A stretch of 64,000 bases of DNA from JBFMHP01 sp964557295 (lineage in GTDB: Bacteria > Pseudomonadota > Gammaproteobacteria > RBG-16-57-12): assembly GCA_964557295.1 (NCBI GenBank), contig CAZKZP010000006.1, forward strand, positions 1-64,000, written 5' to 3'. Position numbers and translations under genes: made by a program. Shown here piece by piece: positions 7,660 through 18,167 of this stretch. Each line of letters opens with the position of its first letter. Position 1 is the first letter of the stretch. Below the pieces are notes generated by a model. The model had not been told where the DNA came from, did no database searches, and saw only the letters and a list, made by a program, of their open reading frames with translations.

Positions 7660-9969
7660 TCACCACTTGTAGGTCAGCGATCCGTAGACCATGACCGAAG
7701 TATACCCTTCCTCTGGCCCGATCAAGGTCAGCACTTCGGCTGCGCCCGTCGAAGCAGCCTCCACGGCCGGCGCGGTATCGGTGGCATGCAGGAGTGGATC
7801 ATAGGACTTGAAACGTCCCAAGATCACGCCCAAGCCGAGATCCATTTTTTTCATCAGCGCGTATTCCGCTCCCAGCTCCAGACGCGAGTACTCGGTAGTC
7901 ACCGTCGGCAGAGCTTCGTTCGTTGCCGCCACCTTGCCATAGACGACGGGAGAAAAACTGCTCACCTCATACACTTGATTGGCATCGTACCGCACGTCGG
8001 TCTTCGATTTGGAGTAGTCATATTTGACCTTCAACAGTATGCGGTCATTAAACACACGGTAGCTGCCGCCAACGCCGAGGCTCAGGATGTCGTCTTCATT
8101 GTGCACCGTCCAATCAAGATCCGGATCGTCATAGCCCAGGACACTGTCCGCCACCGTGACGCTCCCCTGCCGCGCATTGAGCCCATACTGGCGGCCTTCC
8201 AGCCGATAGGAGCCACGCTCCTGCGTGACATAACCGAAGACCGCCACGCCCTGCTCGGGTGCATAATCGACATCCAATGTGGCGCTGTCGTTGTCGTTTT
8301 CGCGCAATCCCACCAGCAAATCATCGCCGCCCAGATATTCATCGGTAAGCTTGCGCAACCGCACGCCGACCACGAGATCGGTCACCGGGTAGAGGTTCAG
8401 CCCAAGGTTGATGGTGCGGCGGCTGCGATCGGCGATATCGAACTGGCGCAGGTACGGATTGTTTTCAAAGGTATCCTGCGCACCAGCGACGGCACTGACA
8501 TTATTAGCAGGATTGTTGACGTAGCCCGAGGTGTGCATTTCCGTGAACACCCTGGCGTCGTCATAACCGCTGGCGGCCTTGCGATGGGCGCGCGCGACAT
8601 CGACGTTGAGCTGCGCCAGGCTGGAGAAGCGCTGGGTGAATCCGCCGCTCAGGGTGATTTCTTTGGTCTTTTCCACCGCGCGGTAGGTCATCGCCTCAAT
8701 ATCGCGCTGGGCGGCCGCGTGCAGCGAGGTGCTTGCGCTTGCCACATAATCGGCATCGATCTTGAACTGTTGCTTGGCGGTATCGCGCGACAAATTATAG
8801 ATCGCCCGGTCGGAAGTGAGTCCGGCTTGCTCATTTCGATCGGTGCGCGCGCGCCGGAACAGATCCTGATCGGTCTTGTTATCCGTTTTTTGGTAGTGAT
8901 AGCGCGTGTTGACCTTCAATTTTCGCGTCGGCCGTGAGGTCAGATCCACATTCACATGGGAGATGTCGATCTGCGCATCGGCGCTGGTGCGCGGGAGCGC
9001 CGCCGTTATGCTGGTCTGGCTGCTGTTGTTGGAATACGGCAGCAAATCGTCATCCTGGGTCAGGCGGCTGCGTTCCGTCATCACCGTCAGGCGCGAGGTC
9101 GGGCCGAGGTTCAGGGCGCCCATCAGGGTCAGGGTTTGTTGTTCATTGTCAGGCTCCAGGTCGGTCCGTCCGGTGGTAAAGCCGCCCTGCGTGAACGGAT
9201 TCTGCCAGGTGAAGTCCGGCACATCGTTGCTGAAGGTGGAACGCCGATAGCGCACCTCCCATTGCCCCGTGTCCGCGGCATACCCCAGCGCGGCATTGAT
9301 CGCCTCCATCGCATGATCCACCGGCGCCGGCAGATAGACCGCCGCATTATGGAAGGCGGCGCCCCCGAGGGGCTTATGCCCCGTGACATCGTAACGCTCC
9401 ACACCGACATCGATGCGCCAACGTTCATTGGGCGTGAGGAAGAAACTCACATTGCTGGTCTTGCGCTCGGTGGCGATCTCCACGGTGCGCGCGTCGCTGG
9501 CCAGATTGTCCATCACTGTCGTGGTGTTGCGTGTGGTATCGGAGGTAAAGGTCGTGGGCAACACCAGGCTGTCGTCCAGATCCCCCTCGTAGAGGGTTTT
9601 CGCCGCATCCGAGTGCAGATATGGAATCTCGCGGTAGCGCAGATTCAAGCCGAACACGCCGTAGCGCCCGCCTTTAAGGCCGAGCCGGCGATTGTCCAGG
9701 CCCAGGCCCTTGCCTTCGGCGCCGAAATACGTCAAGCCGTCCTGATACAGCAGATTCAAATCCAGCAGCAGCCAGCTCTCGTCATCACTGATGCCGGAAT
9801 ATTCGCCGAACTTCGCGGAGGGTTCGTCCAGTTTGACGTGAGCGGCGCCCACGGTCACACTGCCATCGAACCCCTCGGCCTGGCTCATGGCCGGCGCCGC
9901 TGCGATCCCCATCAGGACCAGTCGCATGAACAATGTCTTCATCATCGTTTTTTCTTGGTTGTTTTTCAT
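7660..9969 (-). CDS. mtrB: MtrB/PioB-family outer-membrane beta-barrel of a porin-cytochrome complex
   Basis: A 769-residue predicted outer-membrane barrel that would form the sheath around the MtrA-type decaheme cytochrome. It has a signal peptide ending near AMSQA, a conserved N-terminal stretch (WLLLDLNLLYQDGLTYF, LGLKGGRYGVFGLNLRYREIP), many amphipathic strands with DxxRR/RxxYD patterns, and a C-terminal aromatic residue (SLTYKW) typical of barrel insertion. No cysteine is visible, so the CxxC found near the N-terminus of Shewanella MtrB is absent. The ATG at 9969 is preferred because AGAGGTAA lies just upstream and overlaps the end of mtrA; the gap between the two genes is 4 bases. MtoB or PioB would be equally valid names, since no outer-surface MtrC-type cytochrome is present. 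Confidence 0.9.
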   Translation of the reverse strand: MKNNQEKTMMKTLFMRLVLMGIAAAPAMSQAEGFDGSVTVGAAHVKLDEPSAKFGEYSGISDDESWLLLDLNLLYQDGLTYFGAEGKGLGLDNRRLGLKGGRYGVFGLNLRYREIPYLHSDAAKTLYEGDLDDSLVLPTTFTSDTTRNTTTVMDNLASDARTVEIATERKTSNVSFFLTPNERWRIDVGVERYDVTGHKPLGGAAFHNAAVYLPAPVDHAMEAINAALGYAADTGQWEVRYRRSTFSNDVPDFTWQNPFTQGGFTTGRTDLEPDNEQQTLTLMGALNLGPTSRLTVMTERSRLTQDDDLLPYSNNSSQTSITAALPRTSADAQIDISHVNVDLTSRPTRKLKVNTRYHYQKTDNKTDQDLFRRARTDRNEQAGLTSDRAIYNLSRDTAKQQFKIDADYVASASTSLHAAAQRDIEAMTYRAVEKTKEITLSGGFTQRFSSLAQLNVDVARAHRKAASGYDDARVFTEMHTSGYVNNPANNVSAVAGAQDTFENNPYLRQFDIADRSRRTINLGLNLYPVTDLVVGVRLRKLTDEYLGGDDLLVGLRENDNDSATLDVDYAPEQGVAVFGYVTQERGSYRLEGRQYGLNARQGSVTVADSVLGYDDPDLDWTVHNEDDILSLGVGGSYRVFNDRILLKVKYDYSKSKTDVRYDANQVYEVSSFSPVVYGKVAATNEALPTVTTEYSRLELGAEYALMKKMDLGLGVILGRFKSYDPLLHATDTAPAVEAASTGAAEVLTLIGPEEGYTSVMVYGSLTYKW

Positions 9970-9973
9970 GGGA

Positions 9974-10852
9974 TTACCTCTGGAACATCGCACCGGACGG
10001 GTGGTTTGAACCATGGATCATGGAGTGACAGTTCACGCACGCCTTGACCGTGTTCCGGACATTTCGGACCTCGCTGCCGTCATACAGCGCTCCCGGATGC
10101 GAGAATTGCTGGTGACAGCTCTGACACAGCGCGGTGACCCGCATCTTCAGCAGCGAAGCATGGTTTGAGCCGTGCGGATCATGGCAATTGGTGCAGTTGG
10201 CACGCACCGGGGCATGCTCCCACAGGAAGGGGCCGCGTTTCTCGGCATGGCATTGATAACAGGCGTCATTGACAGTGTTGAACTTGAGCGAGCGTTCGCC
10301 CGCGCTGCCATGCGGATTATGGCAATCGGTGCAACCCATCAGCCCTTCACGCACCGGCATGTGCGAGGCGCGGTTGAGCTTGGCGCGCTGCTCGACATGA
10401 CAGCTCTCGCATTTCTTCTGCGGCACCTTGCCATCACCACTGTGCATGGTGTGACAGGAGACGCAGGACAGGCCCTTCATGGCATGCGCGCTGGCCTCCC
10501 AATTCTGGGTATGCCCCTTGCCCTGATGACATGACAGACAGCGGCTGTTGATCCAGGCGGCATTCTCAGGTGTGTGCGTAAAATTGTTCACATACAGCGA
10601 TTCGCCTTCTTCCTCGCCGGCCCGGTCGGCGTGCATGGCGGCAGGACCATGGCAGGCCTCACATCCCAGGGCCTGCTCGGGACCACTCGCATTGAGCATG
10701 AAAATCCTGCCATGAGTGGTGTCCGCATAACCCGACTGCTTGATGGCCTTATGGCATTTGTAGCAAGTCTCCGCTCCGGCATAAATCGACGCTTCCTCCG
10801 CCCATGCGCCCTGGCAGACCATTAGCGCAAACGCCATCCACAAGATTCTCAT
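9974..10852 (-). CDS. mtrA: Decaheme c-type cytochrome, MtrA/DmsE/PioA family
   Basis: A 292-residue periplasmic decaheme cytochrome expected to conduct electrons through the MtrB-type barrel. A signal peptide (about 1-18, AWA) precedes ten CxxCH sites whose first cysteines are at 30, 64, 105, 130, 148, 174, 198, 220, 243 and 272. Length and haem number match MtrA/DmsE, and several sites have the family's CxxCHxPHG context (NPHGS, DPHGSNH). The ATG at 10852 is chosen over upstream in-frame codons because AAGGAG lies just before it and it opens directly into the signal peptide. It is the first cytochrome gene of a tightly packed run with mtrB, the tetraheme cytochrome and the diguanylate cyclase. 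The direction of electron flow cannot be read from sequence. Confidence 0.94.
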   Translation of the reverse strand: MRILWMAFALMVCQGAWAEEASIYAGAETCYKCHKAIKQSGYADTTHGRIFMLNASGPEQALGCEACHGPAAMHADRAGEEEGESLYVNNFTHTPENAAWINSRCLSCHQGKGHTQNWEASAHAMKGLSCVSCHTMHSGDGKVPQKKCESCHVEQRAKLNRASHMPVREGLMGCTDCHNPHGSAGERSLKFNTVNDACYQCHAEKRGPFLWEHAPVRANCTNCHDPHGSNHASLLKMRVTALCQSCHQQFSHPGALYDGSEVRNVRNTVKACVNCHSMIHGSNHPSGAMFQR

Positions 10853-10893
10853 CAAAGTCGCTCCTTTGTTATTTGCGTTTTTATTCTTTATCG

Positions 10894-10913
10894 CACCCGC
10901 CACGCAGCGGGTG
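10894..10913 (-). promoter_or_regulatory. Hairpin in the leader upstream of mtrA
   Basis: CACCCGC and GCGGGTG (7-base stem, 6-base loop) lie between the GGDEF-EAL gene stop and the mtrA start. No T-run follows on the minus strand, so it is not a classical terminator of the upstream gene. It could be a leader structure or a weak pause site; the function is unknown. Confidence 0.3.
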
Positions 10914-10981
10914 TCTGTAACCAAGGCTTTTGCAACAGCTAGTTTGTTATCGACGACCCCTAACAAGTCTTTAAAACTTCC

Positions 10982-13123
10982 TCAAGTTCCATGATTCGTC
11001 CCGGCGCGGCGCGGCTCGCGATGCTGCAATATCAGCTGCCCGGCCTCCGCCGCCGGCAGCGGCCGGCTGAAGTAAAAGCCCTGCATCTCTTCGCAACCGC
11101 GCTGGCGCAGAAACGCCAACTGCTCCGCGGTCTCCACCCCCTCGGCGACCACCTTGAGCCCGAGGCTGTGCGCCATGGCGATGATCGCCGAAGTGATGGC
11201 CACATCATCCGGGTTGTTCGGGATGTCCTTCACGAAAGAACGATCGATCTTGAGGATGTCGAGCGGGAAGCGCTGGAGGTAACTCAGCGAGGAGTAGCCG
11301 GTGCCGAAATCGTCCATCGACAAGCGCATCCCGAGCGCCTTGAATTTGCTCAGCGTCGCCAGGATCTCGTCGGTGTCGCGCAGGATGATGCTTTCGGTGA
11401 TCTCCAGTTCCAGGAGCTGCGGGTCGATCGCCGCCTGCTGCACGATCCGGGCAATGGTGTTGAACAGGCCGCCGCGATGGAATTGCTGGCTGGAGAGATT
11501 GACCGCCACGCTGATCGCGCCGATCCCTTGCGTCTGCCAGTCCTTCACCTGCGCCGCCGCCGTCTCCAGCACCCAGGCGCCGATGGGTACGATCAGGCCG
11601 GTGTCTTCGGCCAGAGGGATGAACTCGACCGGCGAGACCATGCCCAGCTCTTCATTGTTCCAGCGCAGCAAGGCCTCGACGCCGGTGATGCGCATCGTCT
11701 CGATCTCGACCCTAGGCTGGTAATACAGCCGGAATTCCTCGCGCTCGATCGCGCGGCGCAGTTTGTTTTCCAGGCTCAGGCGTTCGATGGCGCGCTGATT
11801 CATGGAGTCGGTGTAGAACTGGTAGATGTTGCGGCCAGCGCGTTTGGCGTGGTTCATGGCGGTGTCGGCGTGTTTGAGCAGTTGCTCCGTATCCTCGCCA
11901 TCGATGGGATAGACGGCGATGCCGACGCTGGCGCTGACGAAGACCTCGTGCTTATGGATCACGAAGGGTTCGATGAAGATGTTCTGGATGCGCTGGGCCA
12001 CCAGCGCCATGTCGTTGACATCGCCGATGCCGTTGAGCAGCAGCGAAAACTCATCGCTGCCCAGACGCGCCAGATTGTAATCGTCGCGCGGACGGGCGAC
12101 GCTGTCGCTCTCGCGCAGATAGCGTTTCAGACGCTCGGAGACCTGCTGCAACAGGATGTCGCCTTCGCTGTGCCCCAGGGTTTCGTTGATGTTCTTGAAG
12201 CGATCCAGACCGATGGAAAACACGCCCACCAGCGTCTGCGTGCGCTGGGCGTAGCCGATCGCCTGCGTCAGGCGATCCTTGAACAGCTGACGATTGGGCA
12301 GCTTGGTCAACGAGTCATAATAGGCGAGATAGCGGATCGTCTCTTCGGCCTGCTTGCGCGCGCTGATGTCCTCCACCGTGCCAGCCATCCCCAGCGGCAC
12401 GCCGCCTTCGTCGAAGACCACTTCCGCCTGGGCCAGCACGATACGCTCGCGGCCTTCCGATGTGAGGATGCGGTATTCCACGCTATACGGCTGGCCGTGA
12501 TAGAGGGCGTTGTCGGTAAGCTCGAGCAGCCGTTCGACATCCTCGGGATGGACGCGCGAGTAAAACGCCAACGGCGTGGGCATGAAATGCGCCTTGCTCA
12601 GATCGAAGATCCGGTAAACCTGATCCGACCAATAGATCTTGTCGTTGGCCAGATCCCATTCCCAGTCGCCAACATTGGCGATACGCTGGGCATTCTCCAA
12701 GCGCATTTCGCTGATGCGCAGCGCCTTCAGGTTTTCATAGGAACGGAGGATGTAGCGGATACGATGCCCGAGGATCATCCAATTGATCGGCTTGGTGATG
12801 AAGTCGGTCGCCCCGGCCTCATAGGCCAGGTTCACCGAAGCCACATCCTCGAGGCTGGTGATCATGACCACCGGCAGATGCGCGCCGAGTTGCCGGCGCA
12901 ACACCCGGCACACGGCAAAGCCATCCAGGCCCGGCATTTCCACATCGAGCGTGACGAGATCGGGCAGACAGCGCTCGTAGTGCGCCAGCCCCTCATCACC
13001 ATCGCCCGCCTCGATGACCTCAAAGCCGGATTGCTCCAGCGCCTCGCGCATGAACAAACGCATGGTGGCATCATCATCGACGATCAGGATCAGCGGCTTG
13101 TCACGGCCTTGATCTAACAGCAT
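10982..13123 (-). CDS. Response regulator REC-PAS-GGDEF-EAL (cyclic di-GMP turnover)
   Basis: A 713-residue cytoplasmic protein. Receiver domain (about 1-125) with phosphorylatable Asp in LVTLDVEMPGLDG; a PAS domain (about 150-275); a GGDEF domain whose signature reads RLGSDEFSLLL, a variant that may bind GTP without making c-di-GMP; then an EAL domain with GVEALLRW, DDFGTGYSSL and LKIDRSFV, which looks catalytically complete. Net phosphodiesterase activity is therefore likely. The ATG at 13123 (MLLDQG) is preferred over one at 13150 because GGAG lies 7 bases upstream. It reads toward mtrA, 129 bases away, and no kinase gene is adjacent; the hybrid kinase at 1495 is a possible but unproven partner. 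Confidence 0.9.
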   Translation of the reverse strand: MLLDQGRDKPLILIVDDDATMRLFMREALEQSGFEVIEAGDGDEGLAHYERCLPDLVTLDVEMPGLDGFAVCRVLRRQLGAHLPVVMITSLEDVASVNLAYEAGATDFITKPINWMILGHRIRYILRSYENLKALRISEMRLENAQRIANVGDWEWDLANDKIYWSDQVYRIFDLSKAHFMPTPLAFYSRVHPEDVERLLELTDNALYHGQPYSVEYRILTSEGRERIVLAQAEVVFDEGGVPLGMAGTVEDISARKQAEETIRYLAYYDSLTKLPNRQLFKDRLTQAIGYAQRTQTLVGVFSIGLDRFKNINETLGHSEGDILLQQVSERLKRYLRESDSVARPRDDYNLARLGSDEFSLLLNGIGDVNDMALVAQRIQNIFIEPFVIHKHEVFVSASVGIAVYPIDGEDTEQLLKHADTAMNHAKRAGRNIYQFYTDSMNQRAIERLSLENKLRRAIEREEFRLYYQPRVEIETMRITGVEALLRWNNEELGMVSPVEFIPLAEDTGLIVPIGAWVLETAAAQVKDWQTQGIGAISVAVNLSSQQFHRGGLFNTIARIVQQAAIDPQLLELEITESIILRDTDEILATLSKFKALGMRLSMDDFGTGYSSLSYLQRFPLDILKIDRSFVKDIPNNPDDVAITSAIIAMAHSLGLKVVAEGVETAEQLAFLRQRGCEEMQGFYFSRPLPAAEAGQLILQHREPRRAGTNHGT

Positions 13124-13331
13124 GCACTGTCTCCGCCCCGGTCCAGGCATTCATGCGCCCGCCTCCCGGACCGCGGAAGCCGTGCATGAGGTTGATAAAA
13201 GTGTTTGATTAGCATAGCGACCACTTCATCGTGTCCTTTAACCGCCGGCTGCTCCTCCGCGAATACCGGTTGAGCGCGGACTCGAGGATTGGCTATCATG
13301 ACTGCCCCGCACCCCGGACACTCGCACCCCC

Positions 13332-13820
13332 ATGAAGATTTCCATCATCGCCGCCATGGACCAGGACCGCGTCATCGGCATCAACAACCAGTTGCCCTGG
13401 AAGCTGCCGGCCGACATGCAATGGTTTCGCCGCCAGACCCTGGGCAAGCCGGTACTGATGGGGCGCAACACCTATGAGTCCATCGGTAAGCCGCTGCCCG
13501 GCCGGCTCAATATCATCCTGACGCGGGAACACGGTTACGCCGTGGACGGCGCGGTGGTGGTGCATCATCTGGAGGAGGCCATGGCCATGGCCGGTGAGGT
13601 CGATGAGGTGATGGTGATCGGCGGAGCAGCTTTATATGAACAGATGCTGGGACTGGCGGACCGGCTGTATCTCACGCAGATCCATGCGCATTTCGCCGGG
13701 GATGCCTGGTTTCCCCGGATCGATCCGGCGGAATGGGTGGAGATCGAGCGCAGCGACCACGCGGCCGATGAGCGCAATCCCTATGACTACAGCTTCATGA
13801 TCCTGGAACGCAAGCGCTGA
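13332..13820 (+). CDS. folA: Dihydrofolate reductase
   Basis: Reduces dihydrofolate to tetrahydrofolate with NADPH in the cytoplasm, recycling the cofactor used by thymidylate synthase. The 162-residue length fits the family (E. coli 159). Landmarks are the N-terminal SIIAAMDQDRVIGINNQLPW with the Met20-type loop, the D of LPADMQWF, GKPVLMGRNTYESIG and the NADPH-binding MVIGGAALYEQ. It is convergent with apaH, leaving only 9 bases between the stops. In E. coli folA also neighbours apaH, which supports both calls. Confidence 0.97.
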   Translation: MKISIIAAMDQDRVIGINNQLPWKLPADMQWFRRQTLGKPVLMGRNTYESIGKPLPGRLNIILTREHGYAVDGAVVVHHLEEAMAMAGEVDEVMVIGGAALYEQMLGLADRLYLTQIHAHFAGDAWFPRIDPAEWVEIERSDHAADERNPYDYSFMILERKR

Positions 13821-13829
13821 GCCCCGCCC

Positions 13830-14663
13830 TCAGCACGGCTCGCCCGGCGAGCAAAAGCCGCTGCACGGCACCTGGAACCGCGCCAGATCCTCCAGGCGCA
13901 AGGCGCTGAGGCTGCCGCCCCACAAACACCCCGTATCCAGCGCGAACACATTGTGGCCTTGATACCAGCCCAGCGTCGACCAATGCCCGAAGATGAGGCG
14001 CGCCTCGCGGCTGCGCCGCTGCGCCACCTCGAACCAAGGCAGCAGTCCCGCCGGCTGTGTGCCGGGCGCGCCCTTAGGTTTCATGGCGCAGACGCCCTCG
14101 GCGGTGCAATAACGCAGGCGGGTGAAACAATTGACGATGAAACGGATGCGGTCCCAGCCGCGCAGCGCCGCGTCCCATTGCACCGGCTCATCGCCATACA
14201 TGTGCGGGAAAAACGCATGATACTGATCGCCGCGCAGCAGCTGCTCGACCTCCCGCGCGCAGGCCTGGGCCTGGGCCAGATCCCACTGCGGCGGCAGCCC
14301 GGCGTGGATCAGGGTGTAGCCGAGGTCCGCGTCGTGATGCAGCAGCGGCTGGCGGCGCAGCCACGCCAGCAGCGCATCACGGTCGGGCGCCGCGAGCAGC
14401 GCGGCCAGTGAATCCTTCGGCTTGAGCGGCCGGCCGGTTTCGGCCACCGCCAGCGCGTGCAGGTCGTGATTGCCCAGCACGGTGATGGCGCACTCGCCCA
14501 AGTCTTTCACAAAGCGCAGGGTGTCGAGCGAGTTCGGCCCGCGATTGACCAGATCGCCGGTGAACCACAGCCGGTCGCGCGCGGGATTGAATCCGATCAG
14601 CGCCAGCAGCGCCTGCAATTCATCGAAACACCCCTGCACATCACCGATTGCATAGGTCGCCAT
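13830..14663 (-). CDS. apaH: Bis(5'-nucleosyl)-tetraphosphatase, symmetrical (Ap4A hydrolase)
   Basis: Splits diadenosine tetraphosphate into two ADP and removes NAD-like caps from RNA in related bacteria; metal-dependent and cytoplasmic. The 277-residue sequence starts with the calcineurin-like phosphoesterase motifs GDVQG, GDLVNRGPNS and GNHDLH in the correct order and spacing, then HAGLPPQWDL, typical of ApaH. The length is normal. dtd lies 4 bases upstream on the same strand, so the two probably form a small operon. Nothing unusual was seen. Confidence 0.96.
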   Translation of the reverse strand: MATYAIGDVQGCFDELQALLALIGFNPARDRLWFTGDLVNRGPNSLDTLRFVKDLGECAITVLGNHDLHALAVAETGRPLKPKDSLAALLAAPDRDALLAWLRRQPLLHHDADLGYTLIHAGLPPQWDLAQAQACAREVEQLLRGDQYHAFFPHMYGDEPVQWDAALRGWDRIRFIVNCFTRLRYCTAEGVCAMKPKGAPGTQPAGLLPWFEVAQRRSREARLIFGHWSTLGWYQGHNVFALDTGCLWGGSLSALRLEDLARFQVPCSGFCSPGEPC

Positions 14664-14667
14664 GGGA

Positions 14668-15117
14668 TCACTCCTGAGCCGAGACCTGTAACCAGAAGGT
14701 CACCGGCCCGTCGTTGGTGAGGCTGACCTGCATGTCGGCGCCGAAGACGCCGGTGGCAACCTCCGCGTGCTGCGCGCGCGCCTGCGCGACCAGATAGTCG
14801 AACAAGCGCTGGCCGTGCTCGGGCGGGGCGCTAGAGGAAAAACTCGGGCGCATGCCCTTGCGGGTGTCGGCCGGCAGGGTGAATTGCGGCACCAGGAGCA
14901 GGCCGCCGCGGATCTCACGCAGACCGAGATTCATCTTGCCCTCGGCGTCGGCAAACACGCGGTAGCCGAGCAGGCGCTCGAGCAGGCGGTCGGCCTGGGC
15001 CTCGGTGTCGAGCTTCTCCACGCCGATCAGCACCAGCAGGCCGTGCGCGATGGCGCCCACGGTCTGGCCCTGGACCACCACGCGGGCTTCACTGACACGT
15101 TGTAACAGGCCGATCAT
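14668..15117 (-). CDS. dtd: D-aminoacyl-tRNA deacylase
   Basis: Proofreading enzyme that removes D-amino acids, and glycine from tRNA-Ala, wrongly attached to tRNA. The 149-residue protein has both family signatures: the PQFTL version of the SQFTL motif near residue 78 and TNDGPVTFWL near the C-terminus, whose Gly-Pro forms the cross-subunit chiral filter. The N-terminus MIGLLQRVSEARVVV is standard. The neighbouring apaH gene begins 4 bases beyond the stop. Minor variation at the first residue of the SQFTL motif is common. Confidence 0.96.
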   Translation of the reverse strand: MIGLLQRVSEARVVVQGQTVGAIAHGLLVLIGVEKLDTEAQADRLLERLLGYRVFADAEGKMNLGLREIRGGLLLVPQFTLPADTRKGMRPSFSSSAPPEHGQRLFDYLVAQARAQHAEVATGVFGADMQVSLTNDGPVTFWLQVSAQE

Positions 15118-15151
15118 TCGGTGTTGCCCTTCTTATCCCGGATTGTCGTCA

Positions 15152-15208
15152 CTCCGGAGAAGGCCGGAGTCCAGTGCCCATGATACTGGATCCCGGCCTT
15201 CGCCGGAG
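15152..15208. repeat. Inverted repeat (dispersed palindrome type)
   Basis: CTCCGGAGAAGGCCGGAGTC at 15152-15171, extended to CCAGT at 15175, pairs imperfectly with 15185-15208 (ACTGGATCCCGGCC...CGCCGGAG) around a 9-base loop. The CCGG...CGCCGG core resembles the half-palindrome near 4928-4957 and looks like a dispersed intergenic repeat. Confidence 0.55.
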
Positions 15209-15233
15209 AGACATCCTCAAGGCACTCGGTAAC

Positions 15234-15258
15234 AAAAAGGGGAGGCCATGGCCTCCCC
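15234..15258 (-). terminator. Rho-independent terminator of typA
   Basis: A perfect 20-base palindrome GGGGAGGCCATGGCCTCCCC (15239-15258) is followed, on the minus strand, by five T residues. It lies 24 bases beyond the typA stop and is oriented for that gene. Confidence 0.85.
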
Positions 15259-15281
15259 TTCCCGCACACGGCGACAGCGGT

Positions 15282-17108
<1,827 letters not shown>

Positions 17109-17132
17109 TCCGAAGAATTCACGGGGAGGCGC

Positions 17133-17138
17133 ATTGTA
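17133..17138 (-). promoter_or_regulatory. Candidate -10 box of typA
   Basis: TACAAT on the minus strand, placed so that transcription would begin about 18 bases before the typA ATG. The -35 region (TTCTAC at 18-base spacing) is a poor match, so only the -10 element is supported. Confidence 0.35.
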
Positions 17139-17257
17139 CAGTAAATGACCAGAACAGTAGAAAGAAATTTGCGCGCACCCAGGGCGCGGATTTGACAGGA
17201 CACCGGTCCAGACGCGAATATTCCCCCCTGATTCGACAACCGCCCACGAACCCTCGC

Positions 17258-18148
17258 ATGAAAGACCGGATACGCGCCCTGCTGCTCGAAACCCTGCTGC
17301 GCATGCTGGCTTGGCTGCCACTGCGGCCCGCGCAGGCCCTGGGCGCGGGGCTGGGCGCACTGATCTATCGCTTCGGCCGCAAGACCACGCGGATCACCCG
17401 CCGCAACCTCGAACTGTGTTTTCCGGGCCTCGCCCCGGAAGAACGCGAGGCCTTGGTCAAGGCCTCCCTGAGGGAGTCGGGAAAGAGCCTCACCGAGCTC
17501 GGGGCCCTGTGGTTCTGGCGCACGCACCAGGCGCGCGCGCTCATCAGACAGATCAGCGGCCAGGATCAGCTCGACGCGACCCTGGCGCAAGGACGCGGGG
17601 TAATCATCGCCGCCCCACACCTCGGCGCCTGGGAACTCTTGGGCCTCTACCTGCCGACGCTGCGTCCGACCACCAACCTCTACCGCCCCCCCAGGCTCGC
17701 GCCGCTGGATACGATGATCCGCCACGCCCGCGAGCGCGGCGGCGCCCGGCTGGTGCCCACCGACACCAGCGGCGTGCGCGCCCTGTTGGAGGGGCTCAAG
17801 CGCGGGGAGGTCACCGGCATCCTCCCCGACCAGGACCCCGGCTTCGGCAACGGCGTCTTCGCCCCCTTCTTCGGCGTGCAGACCAACACCATGACCTTGC
17901 TCTCGCGCCTGGCCAACAAGAGCGGTGCGGCGGTCTTCATCAGTTATGCCGAGCGCCTGCCCAAAGGGGCCGGCTACCACCTGCACTTCATCCCCGCGCC
18001 CGAAGACATCCACAGCCGCGACACCCAACTCTCCGCCGAGTGCCTCAACCAGGCCATCGAAACCGCGGTGCGCACCCACCCGGCGCAATATCAATGGAGC
18101 TACAAACGCTTCAAGACCCGGCCGGAAGGGGAAGATTCAGTCTATTAG
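17258..18148 (+). CDS. lpxL: Lipid A biosynthesis acyltransferase, LpxL/HtrB family
   Basis: Inner-membrane acyltransferase expected to add a secondary fatty acyl chain to Kdo2-lipid IV-A. The 296-residue protein has an N-terminal hydrophobic helix (about 5-28), the catalytic HxxxxE motif in APHLGAWELLG, the TNLYRPPRL motif, and ILPDQDPGFGNGVFAPFFG, all in family order. The ATG at 17258 (MKDRIRALLLETLLR) gives the expected N-terminus; an in-frame TTG at 17192 is possible but adds a non-family extension, and no good ribosome site is seen for either. The length is close to E. coli LpxL (306). Assignment to LpxL rather than LpxM or LpxP is not resolved. Confidence 0.88.
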   Translation: MKDRIRALLLETLLRMLAWLPLRPAQALGAGLGALIYRFGRKTTRITRRNLELCFPGLAPEEREALVKASLRESGKSLTELGALWFWRTHQARALIRQISGQDQLDATLAQGRGVIIAAPHLGAWELLGLYLPTLRPTTNLYRPPRLAPLDTMIRHARERGGARLVPTDTSGVRALLEGLKRGEVTGILPDQDPGFGNGVFAPFFGVQTNTMTLLSRLANKSGAAVFISYAERLPKGAGYHLHFIPAPEDIHSRDTQLSAECLNQAIETAVRTHPAQYQWSYKRFKTRPEGEDSVY

Positions 18149-18167
18149 GGCTGAGCGTCTCAAGAGT

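Noticed and set aside
10991..13117. 708-codon plus-strand frame over the GGDEF-EAL gene
   Set aside because: It is antisense to a gene with complete REC, PAS, GGDEF and EAL motifs; its composition is that of a shadow frame.
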